A program made the translations under genes and the position numbers. 64,000 nucleotides of DNA from Rhodoligotrophos appendicifer (GTDB lineage Bacteria; Pseudomonadota; Alphaproteobacteria; Rhizobiales; Im1), in contig NZ_VHKL01000001.1 in the NCBI RefSeq assembly GCF_007474605.1, forward strand, positions 744,001-808,000, written 5' to 3'. The notes below the pieces were generated by a model. That model worked only from the letters and a program-made list of their open reading frames with translations. It was not told the origin of the DNA and did no database searches. Of this stretch, positions 57,650 through 64,000 are shown one piece after another (the first letter of the stretch is position 1; each line of letters begins with the position of its first letter).

Positions 57650-57976
57650 CCGGCGGGGCTGGCAATCATGCCTTATCTCTCCGCTCCGCCGGCATTCATA
57701 CCGCCGGCAACCTAAGACTCAAGTTGCAACTTATAATAGAAAGCGCAGTATCCGCCGGTCCTGACGCCCGCACGTCCAGGACAAGCGCCGGCGGAAACTG
57801 GTCTTCCCCCCGATCTCGCAGTTTCCGCCGGTCGCCGCTGGCTACTCAGCTGCGCCCTTGTGGATCAACCCTGAGGTGTAGTAGCCTGTGAAACGATGTT
57901 GAGAAGTCGTGAAACCCTTCTTAATATCGGCCGGCGGAGTTTCAGATAGCCCCCAAGCAACATGCGGCTCCGCCGG
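57650..57976. repeat. Cluster of eight CCGCCGG / CCGGCGG repeats
   Basis: The seven-base element occurs at 57650, 57686, 57701, 57752, 57788 (inverted), 57825, 57931 (inverted) and 57970, with 8 to 100 bases between copies. The surrounding DNA has no gene. The sites at 57752 and 57788 and at 57788 and 57825 can pair as hairpins. Confidence 0.6.
57788..57831. repeat. 13-base perfect inverted repeat
   Basis: CCGGCGGAAACTG at 57788-57800 faces CAGTTTCCGCCGG at 57819-57831, an 18-base loop apart. It lies inside the CCGCCGG repeat cluster and could be a terminator or a protein site; no T-run follows. Confidence 0.6.
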
Positions 57977-57982
57977 CACCAT

Positions 57983-58713
57983 TCAGGTGATCGTTGCTGC
58001 CATCAGGAAAAGATCATCCAGTGCGGCACTATCCAGCCCGAGCGCTGGTGCCATTGCCAGAAGCAACGGATGATCGTGCTCACGGTCGATGTGAACTCCC
58101 ACTCGATCTTGACGGGCCACCCCTGCGAAGCCACAAGGGCGTTGACTTGGTCGAGCAGTCGAGCAGTCGAGCGGCATCGAGCGCGAGCTTTGCCTGCTTG
58201 TTCGTCAATACCATCGCCGGGAGCGGCAGCACCACCTCGGCATCAAGCGCTGCCGCAAGCGCGGGAAGATCTTCGTTGATTGTATCTTGGGCAGCGACCC
58301 ACACCTGATAGGCATCAGTGACTTCGAATGTCTCAGGATCGTGCTTCTGGAGGCTCGCCGGCGCGGATAATGGCACGGGCTCAGTAAAGAACCACCCACG
58401 CAGCCGATGTGCTCCTGAGCAGCATGCCATGCAGTCCAGGCAGGATGAGATTCGGTCCCGGTTTGAACCCCGGTCTCTATACCATAGACCGGGACCGTTT
58501 CGGGCGTGCCGTCCGAGTTGGGTTCAGCAACACGCTTGGCATCTTCATACGCCTGCACCCGGGTAACTGCCAAGTCGATTGCAGTACTCATCACCAGAGT
58601 TTCCCGTGCTGCGGGATCGGTGCATGGGATCGCATCCGCCTCGCAGACCGGAAAGCCCGCACGCAGAGACCAGACCCGCACTAGCTCGGGTCGCCGTAAG
58701 TCAGTTCAAGCAT
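57983..58713 (-). pseudogene. Multiply frameshifted gene remnant, possibly phage tail-related
   Basis: The pieces in order on the minus strand are MLELTYGDP, then VRVWSLRAGFPVCEADAIPC, then MSTAIDLAVTRVQAYEDAKR with VYGIETGVQTGTESHPAW. After a frame change come FEVTDAYQVWVAAQDTINED, LDAEVVLPLPAMVLTNKQAK and LALDAARLLD. A third frame gives QVNALVASQGWPVKIEWEF, and the last LGLDSAALDDLFLMAATIT. At least four shifts are needed. The MLELTYGDPS start resembles small phage-tail genes; that link is weak. Confidence 0.45.
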
Positions 58714-58822
58714 GATATCCCCGTCAGGCCGCGATGCCGTCGTCCGCTTGCCATTCAACCCGCGACGACCACACAAGGCGCCTTGACGTCGGGAGGACAC
58801 CGTTAATGCAGAAAAAATGAAG

Positions 58823-59464
58823 CTATGGGGAGGAAGGCCATACGGAATTGTCCCGCGGCGTATCGAATCTATAATCTGAATAGCTTTGAGAGAGTATCTC
58901 CCTTCCCAAAGCCTGCGCCGCCTTCACCGGATTGCGGGGATCTCGAGCAACTTCTCCGCGGGCGTTACCCACTCCATGAACCAGACCGACGAATGGAGAA
59001 TGGGTGTAGCGCGCAAATTCCTGGATCTGATGGACTATTCCCAGCGCCACTCCCGGATAGGTCTCCTCCGAAACCACTACAAGCCCTAGCCGCTTGCCAA
59101 TCATGCCTCGTCTGGTTTCTTCGGAATGTGGGGAACCGGATTGGTAGTAAGTAAATGTTCGATCGAAGAAGGCCTTCAGTTGAGCCGACATACCGTACCA
59201 ATAGACAGGCGTGCAGAACACCACGCCATCCGCCGGCAGGAACTTCGTAAGGAATAGCTCGCCATAACGGTCTTCAGGGGGCTGCGTGTGTCGGGTATCG
59301 GGCAGCATTCCGGAGATATAGTCGTCGACGAAGCACAAGGTCGCATGGATGCCCGCCTGGCGCGCTCCCTCTGCTACCGCCTGGCCCAGCAATGCACTAT
59401 TACCATCGCGACGTGGGCTGCCCACAAGGATAAGGAGCTTCTGTTCCGCATGATCTGATGTCAT
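58823..59464 (-). CDS. Flavodoxin-fold NAD(P)H-dependent FMN reductase
   Basis: The FMN-binding loop is LLILVGSPRRDGNSALLGQA at the N-terminus. The second element, ADGVVFCTPVYWYGMSAQLK with AFFDRTF, is typical of the iron-sulfur-flavoprotein/WrbA-like family. The protein likely reduces quinones or other acceptors. The ATG at 59464 has an AGGA site seven bases upstream. About 213 residues. Confidence 0.85.
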   Translation of the reverse strand: MTSDHAEQKLLILVGSPRRDGNSALLGQAVAEGARQAGIHATLCFVDDYISGMLPDTRHTQPPEDRYGELFLTKFLPADGVVFCTPVYWYGMSAQLKAFFDRTFTYYQSGSPHSEETRRGMIGKRLGLVVVSEETYPGVALGIVHQIQEFARYTHSPFVGLVHGVGNARGEVARDPRNPVKAAQALGREILSQSYSDYRFDTPRDNSVWPSSP

Positions 59465-59875
59465 CGAATATCCTATAAGGCGCAATCAAATGAAATTCAC
59501 AGCAGACATATCTGAGTTTCCCTTTGTAGGGGCAAACCCCGGATCTCTCACCCGGTCTTTCTGCACGATAAGTTGCCCACATGAGGCGCAACCCGACTGA
59601 TGATTCACGAAGAAAATGAAGAGTATGGTTTGGCGCGGCGATCGCAACATGGAGTTTCAGGAATAACGCACCAAGTACATTGCTGAAGCGGCTCCTCGGC
59701 CTTCATTCCGCGACAGAAGAGCCGCCAGCGGCGTCTTGGGGGCGTTAGAGAAGCGGCCGGCGGCATGACGGGTTCAGATCGTCCGGTGGGATCATGGCTG
59801 GGATGAGGAAATTCCGCACCACGGAGCAAAGAACCGCCACGATCAAGATGCTTTGCTCGGGTTGACAGGAATTGG
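59465..59875. other. 411-base gap
   Basis: No protein-like frame with a good start is seen on either strand. It carries the promoter of the reductase gene. Confidence 0.35.
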
Positions 59876-60181
59876 CTATTGCCCTGTGAACGCTTTACCC
59901 CCAACGGCTACACGCTCAGTCTTACCCTCTCGGAACACGCATTCACCGACGTATGAAACGCCTGAGCGTTCGATTCGCAGCCGAACGCTACCGTTCAGGG
60001 CATCACCTTGCACGTCAGCTTCGACGACCTCCAATAGGCTAAGGTCATGTCCCGTTGCTCTTTCGATGGCCGATTCACACTTTGATCGTGCAGTCGCTAT
60101 CGGACTGTCCTCTTTTAGCATGGCCCAGCCCGCCAAGACGCCGCACACCACGAGAATTGCGACCACTCTCCAACTGATCAT
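59876..60181 (-). CDS. Unrecognised secreted or membrane-anchored protein
   Basis: The 101 residues open with a hydrophobic helix (MISWRVVAILVVCGVLAGWA). The rest is a small domain with two Cys (SKCESAIERATG and GECVFREGKTERVAVG) that could form a disulfide outside the membrane. The layout suggests a periplasmic protein anchored by its N-terminus. Not recognised. Confidence 0.6.
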   Translation of the reverse strand: MISWRVVAILVVCGVLAGWAMLKEDSPIATARSKCESAIERATGHDLSLLEVVEADVQGDALNGSVRLRIERSGVSYVGECVFREGKTERVAVGGKAFTGQ

Positions 60182-60241
60182 TTGTTCCGAAACCTTCGGG
60201 GCGCCTTCAATGCTCTTGTTCCCCCATGGGCGCAGATTATT

Positions 60242-60685
60242 TCACGACAGATTTGTCGCGCGTGTCGCTAAGATCACTCCAACTTTGTCGGCCGTGTCAT
60301 AATAGGTGAAGCCGGTACCATTCTTCCTCCGCCCCCTCATTAGCGGCGAAAGTCCGTTTCCGTGCGCCTCTTGTTCGGCTGAGTTCGCATCTGGGACCTC
60401 GAATCCGATGTGAAAGACACCTTCTCCCTTCGTGTCCAAATGAACCCTCTGTGGCGTTTGCTGCTTTCCCGGTTGGCAAAGCTGGAGCTGGACATTGGGA
60501 AGATTGCAGATGCGGTATTGCAATGCCATGAACGCCGCGCGATCGGGAACCTCCAGTTCCTCGTACTCGGTCAAAGGCGGATAATCCTGCCAGGGCCCGA
60601 TGCCGATAGACTCGTAATGCGCTTGCGCCTTATCGATGTCGTGAACGACGAAGCAAATGTGATGCAGCTTATCGAAGTTGCTCAC
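60242..60685 (-). CDS. VOC-family (glyoxalase/epimerase-like) protein
   Basis: The 147 residues begin with a GTG (AGGAGGGG site) as MSNFDKLHHICFVVHDIDKA, the typical metal-His start of the vicinal oxygen chelate fold. The family resembles methylmalonyl-CoA epimerase: GVFHIGFEVPDANSAEQEAH gives the second metal His. A Glu ligand cannot be firmly assigned. The substrate is unknown. Confidence 0.8.
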   Translation of the reverse strand: MSNFDKLHHICFVVHDIDKAQAHYESIGIGPWQDYPPLTEYEELEVPDRAAFMALQYRICNLPNVQLQLCQPGKQQTPQRVHLDTKGEGVFHIGFEVPDANSAEQEAHGNGLSPLMRGRRKNGTGFTYYDTADKVGVILATRATNLS

Positions 60686-60853
60686 GGAACCCCTCCTGAC
60701 TGGTGACCTTAGGTGTTTGCGAGATCAACTGACACGAGTCGAGGAAGAACGCGAACCGCTACAAATGTGAAGGTCCAAAATTGCGCCGCTTTAGACCGGA
60801 TCTGGGAGGACGTGTCGCTAGAGGCTTTCACTGCCGAACTTCCTGAACCTCAC

Positions 60854-61069
60854 CTAGGCTTCGCTGACTTGGCTCCCCCAGATAAAATTCCAACCACTCT
60901 GTTCGTTCTGGGCCATGACACTGCACTCGCTGCCCTTTTCTGTTGCTTCTTTTGCAGCATCGATTGCTGCGGCGCAGGCAAGTATCCAGCTATCAAATAC
61001 GTCAGACGTTTCATCTTCGACCTGATAACGCCATCCGTCTCTGTCAACCACGAAGAATGTTTTTGCCAT
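60854..61069 (-). CDS. Small DUF2188-like protein
   Basis: The protein, MAKTFFVVDRDGWRYQVEDE, then SWILACAAAIDAAKEATEKG and SECSVMAQNEQSGWNFIWG, has 71 residues. The F-x-V-x-x-D-G-W start and Ala-rich helix followed by V-x-x-x-N-x-x-x-x-W resemble DUF2188 proteins. An AGGAG site precedes the ATG at 61069. Function unknown. Confidence 0.6.
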   Translation of the reverse strand: MAKTFFVVDRDGWRYQVEDETSDVFDSWILACAAAIDAAKEATEKGSECSVMAQNEQSGWNFIWGSQVSEA

Positions 61070-61620
61070 AGATCCCACTCCTGCCTTCGGGGCGGGAAAC
61101 TGACGGGCAGACGAATGGATGCGGTGTGCAAGTGGGAAAGGTCAGGACGCTAGTTTCGTAGCGTACCGTTGCGGCTGCAGTTTCATAAGGGACTATGCGG
61201 GGTACGATCATATTCTAGCATCATCGGACAGTTGTCTCCCAGCCAGGTTTCACCGGCGGAATTCAGCAGCTGAGCGGTGGGGTCGAGCGCCACAGTCGTG
61301 GTTTCTATGGCGGAAGGTTCGACCGATGATTGTCCGATCTGTTACGTCCGCTTGGAAAGCCGTTTTTGCAAGAGAACCGCCGGGTACGTTTGGGCCGGCA
61401 CCCCTTCAACGGATACTTCAGGGCGTCTTTTGCTCGGTTCGCAGACGCCGAAGAGCAGTTGCCGCTGTCAACACCACAGCCCGCTAGTCAAACTGTCACC
61501 GCTGTCACTTGCGCACACGATAGGCATTTTTTACTCTCTCTCTCTCATTACTATTCCTTCCATCCCCGTGTGTGCGCGCAAGTGACAGCGGTGACACCGA
61601 CATCACGGCTGTGGTCGATC
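61070..61620. other. 551-base gap downstream of the primase-like gene
   Basis: No gene is visible. It holds the TGTCAC-rich inverted repeat listed separately and a (CT)n run at 61535-61546. The gap could contain a replication origin or a transcription end. Confidence 0.4.
61494..61596. repeat. 21-base perfect inverted repeat with internal TGTCAC repeats
   Basis: TGTCACCGCTGTCACTTGCGC (arm 61494-61514) is matched exactly in reverse complement at 61576-61596. Each arm holds two copies of TGTCAC three bases apart. The 61-base spacer contains a T-run and a CT repeat. A further CTGTCA copy lies just outside at 61465. Confidence 0.75.
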
Positions 61621-64000
61621 TCAACCGCGTTCAGCGCGCCGTTGCGCGCCGTCGGCGGCTATGGCTTGCCGGGTGCTTAGACGGCGTTCTGTCTCTTCCT
61701 GCGCAATCGCGGCGAAGCGCCCGTCGTGTACCTTGGGGTTAACGATCCAGCGTGTGGGCGGCCCGTATTTTTTCGTGTCGGGCAGCACCCATCCATCCGT
61801 CGCGAGCGATTCCATCACAACGCGCAACAGGTCGTCCTTATCCTTCAGCCGCTTGTATGCCCGCTTAATCTCGCGCGCCCGCACCTCCGACGACACGTGG
61901 GTGAGGATGTAACCGGCGATCCATGCCCGATCACTCTCGCTGGCGCCCTGGTCCATGACTGCGTCATAGAAATAGCGTTGATGCGGGTAGGCGTACTCTT
62001 CGATGAACTTTCTCGCTCGGGCGGCAGTGTCGGCGCTAATTACGGCCATGGGCGTATCGATCAGGTCGCTCCAAAAAGCTGCCCATTCGAAGAGGTGGAA
62101 CACTTCAGCTATGCGCGCGAACTCACCCTCAACCTTGTCCGCCCATTGCTGAAGCCCCTCGGGAGCGCCGCTGTGGCCGGTTACGCTGCGGGCAAGATCC
62201 TCAATCCGGCGGCGTTCGCCGTCTGCCTCAGCAGCGAAGCGAAACGGCTGCGTGAACTCTGTCGGCGCCAGCTTGCTCAATCGGTCGTATGCCTCTGTGA
62301 TCTGTGTTTTGATTTTTTGATCAGGCTGGCGGTCAACACGTTCGGCGCTGGAGCAGTTGCAGATCAAAAAGCGCTGAAGCAACCCGTCTGTTTCAAGATT
62401 CGCCGCTAGGGGCTTTATCTTGGCCGGCTGAATGGCGCCTAAAACGCAAACGGCGCCGCTCGGTACGAAGATGGGTTCCGACCCCTTGCGATCGACGCGG
62501 ATAGGTTCGCCGTTTTTCAAGCCGAGCCACTGGGCCCGGTCTTTGCTGGCCGTACCTTTGTTCGCCCTATAGGCGTCCATGCTGCCCAACCATGAAGCAA
62601 GCTCGTCCTGGAGGGAGAGCACTCCCTCCGGGTTGTGCACGAGGATCGGTGCTAAGGCCTCTGTGGTCGTATCTGAAACGATCCTTCGCTTCTGGACCGG
62701 TGCTTTGGGCGGTGTCGCACCAGTGCTTTTGGCCTGCTTAAACTGGGCCTCGCTAGCTTTAAACTGAGCGACTGCCTCCGCGTTCTTCCTGGCGAGTTGG
62801 GCATCGATGGCCGAGAGCGGTCGAAGCATCTGCCGCATGGTAGGCGATTTGGCGACCCCAGGCTGACCGACTAGTACCGCCCAAAGAATAGGTCTCTCGC
62901 ACCAATCCGTGTTGTGCTGGAGCACCTGGACCTGAAACTGTGCCGAACACGCTCCGGTAACCGACAGTAGGCCGGCGAGAGCGGTCATCGATGGGTCAAC
63001 TCCGAGCCGCGGCGCTTCATCTAGCGCCCAAGCCTCGAGCAAGTCTGGGAGGCAGCCGGTTGGGATCCCCCGTGGCTGCGATCGTTCTAACCAAAGGTCT
63101 GCCGGGTCAGACCACTCACCGCAGAAATCCTCGGCGGCTGTGGCTCGCATGGCGCGGCCATCAGATGGTTTTCTAAAAGCCCGATCAATGTCAGGCCTGA
63201 GAAGATGCCAGCCTTTCTCAATGAAACGAGCTCCTATCCCCTCAGGGTTAGCTCTGGCCAGGGTCTCAGTCTCGCCTTCTGTGAGGCCTAATTCCTTCAG
63301 GCTCTGGAACACTCCGTAACAAGTCTCGCTTAGGTCCTCGCCAGGCTCCGGCTGTTTCGTAAGCCGGTCCAACATATGGGGAGAGAGGCTGGTTAGAAGT
63401 TGCGTCAGATCCCTGTCTTCAAGCCGATCGACTACGTTTGCTGCGGAAGGCTTGCCCGCCGCTTGATTGGTAAGGTACTCGTCGACGCGGAACAGCGCCC
63501 AGAGACGCTCAAAGCTGATCGCATCCTGTTCCAAATCCCCGACCAGTGGCTCGCCGGTGGTTTCCCAGTTCACCAGAAACGGGGCCACGGAGCGACCCTT
63601 CTGGACTTTCTTCTTGCTGGGGCGATTGTGGGTCGAGGGAGGACGCCAAACGTGCGAAACGTCGGACGCTGTAGGATCCGAATTAGTACGCCGCACCATC
63701 GCCTGAGCGAGAGGCTTCGCTTCCTTCGTTGATAAAGGCCGGTCGAAGAGAAGCCCGACCTGGTAGTGTCCGGGGCTCGTTTCGAGCGCGTACGACGGGA
63801 TGTCCTCCCCATACTCCGGGATGTGATACCGCCAGTCATCCCCTGCCTGTAGCTTATCGAAGTCTACGCAGAGACCGAGGACACCGACGACGTCCGCCTC
63901 TCCACCTGCCTTCCCAGGGGGAAGGTCATGTCGCATCACAGCCAGCGGGACATAAGCGTTTCGCCCCTCCTGGCCGTCCAGCTTACAAATGCTGCCGATC
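61621..64000 (-). CDS. Primase-like/DUF3987 replication protein (5' end beyond the right edge)
   Basis: The frame is open to the right edge, so the start lies outside; the first in-window start codons (GTG/ATG near 63939) are internal. The N-terminal part has features of archaeo-eukaryotic-type primases of plasmids and phages: LGLCVDFDKLQ (a metal-binding DxD) and TSPGHYQVGLLFDRPL. The larger C-terminal part is a DUF3987 helicase-like domain with Walker A VLVGQPGVAKSPTMRQML, LSLQDELASWLGSMDAYR and GAIQPAKIKPLAAN. Such proteins start replication of mobile elements. It supports the view that this is a mobile island. Confidence 0.82.
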   Translation of the reverse strand, partial: IGSICKLDGQEGRNAYVPLAVMRHDLPPGKAGGEADVVGVLGLCVDFDKLQAGDDWRYHIPEYGEDIPSYALETSPGHYQVGLLFDRPLSTKEAKPLAQAMVRRTNSDPTASDVSHVWRPPSTHNRPSKKKVQKGRSVAPFLVNWETTGEPLVGDLEQDAISFERLWALFRVDEYLTNQAAGKPSAANVVDRLEDRDLTQLLTSLSPHMLDRLTKQPEPGEDLSETCYGVFQSLKELGLTEGETETLARANPEGIGARFIEKGWHLLRPDIDRAFRKPSDGRAMRATAAEDFCGEWSDPADLWLERSQPRGIPTGCLPDLLEAWALDEAPRLGVDPSMTALAGLLSVTGACSAQFQVQVLQHNTDWCERPILWAVLVGQPGVAKSPTMRQMLRPLSAIDAQLARKNAEAVAQFKASEAQFKQAKSTGATPPKAPVQKRRIVSDTTTEALAPILVHNPEGVLSLQDELASWLGSMDAYRANKGTASKDRAQWLGLKNGEPIRVDRKGSEPIFVPSGAVCVLGAIQPAKIKPLAANLETDGLLQRFLICNCSSAERVDRQPDQKIKTQITEAYDRLSKLAPTEFTQPFRFAAEADGERRRIEDLARSVTGHSGAPEGLQQWADKVEGEFARIAEVFHLFEWAAFWSDLIDTPMAVISADTAARARKFIEEYAYPHQRYFYDAVMDQGASESDRAWIAGYILTHVSSEVRAREIKRAYKRLKDKDDLLRVVMESLATDGWVLPDTKKYGPPTRWIVNPKVHDGRFAAIAQEETERRLSTRQAIAADGAQRRAERG

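Larger units (their letters stand above)
29699..64000. mobile_element. Genomic island inserted at tRNA-Arg(CCT), right end outside the window
   Basis: Everything right of the tRNA differs from the left half: long gaps, broken genes (ligD twice, SRAP, IS3 transposase), phage-like genes, a plasmid/phage-type primase, and segments of visibly lower GC next to very GC-rich ones. The tRNA 3' end is the natural attachment site. I see no integrase and noticed no second copy of the tRNA end inside the window, so the right boundary and the mobility module are probably beyond 64 kb. Several independent insertions are also possible. Confidence 0.55.

Noticed and set aside
57650-57976. CRISPR array
   Set aside because: The repeated unit is only seven bases, unevenly spaced and in both orientations; there are no spacers of constant length and no cas genes.

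Overview
The window is high-GC DNA from an alphaproteobacterium, most likely of the order Hyphomicrobiales (Rhizobiales). The evidence is gene order and protein type: an F1-ATPase operon (atpH-A-G-D-C) downstream of priA, bolA / J-domain protein / cobS / cobT, aroK-aroB next to xerD and accA, and an SUV3-type helicase / S4 protein / fdxA / carD series. No species can be named from sequence alone.

Bases 1 to about 29,600 are ordinary chromosome, densely packed and housekeeping in character. From left to right they hold a ferritin-like protein (cut by the left edge), atpC, atpD, atpG, atpA and atpH, and priA, all on the minus strand. Then follow xerC, a tiny secreted peptide, a DAO-family FAD oxidoreductase, a lipoprotein L,D-transpeptidase, accA, xerD with a 46-residue membrane ORF overlapping it, aroK-aroB, bolA, a J-domain protein, cobS-cobT, an esterase-like phytase family protein, a queuosine-precursor-type transporter, rpmB, a DUF3108 protein, the long RNA helicase, an S4 protein, fdxA, carD and a thermonuclease-like protein. 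Convincing intrinsic terminators lie after the secreted peptide, between fdxA and carD, and between carD and the nuclease gene.

At 29,622-29,698 lies tRNA-Arg(CCT). From its 3' end to the right edge the character changes: looser spacing, uneven base composition, many unrecognised genes, broken genes and phage parts. I read 29.7-64.0 kb as a genomic island inserted at the tRNA. No integrase is visible, so the right boundary, and probably the recombinase, lie outside the window. The island is a mosaic: (a) three unknown genes and a Hanks-type Ser/Thr kinase with an unrecognised C-terminal half; (b) remnants of ligD, an IS3-family transposase and an SRAP protein around a BMP-type binding protein and small secreted proteins; (c) a NYN-domain protein and a CAP12/Pycsar-type TIR protein, together the best candidates for phage defence; (d) two adjacent large genes resembling phage internal (ejection) virion proteins, without other virion genes; (e) eutB, a sulfotransferase and a CorA transporter; (f) a six-gene minus-strand operon encoding a GYD-domain protein, a biuret-hydrolase-like cysteine hydrolase and an Ehu-type polar amino-acid/ectoine ABC importer, converging on a metallo-beta-lactamase-fold hydrolase; (g) a second ligD remnant and small rhizobial-type proteins; (h) a 3-kb block of frameshifted reading frames with a cluster of CCGCCGG repeats; (i) a flavodoxin-fold reductase, a VOC protein and small proteins; (j) a large primase/DUF3987 helicase-like protein entering from the right edge, with a long inverted repeat just downstream of its stop codon.

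The most interesting items are the GYD/hydrolase/Ehu importer operon, the TIR and kinase genes, the orphan pair of ejection-protein-like genes, the competing-hairpin leader before the NYN gene, the inverted repeat beside the primase-like gene, and the two ligD remnants 20 kb apart in opposite orientation. I saw no CRISPR array, no rRNA and no intact insertion sequence.
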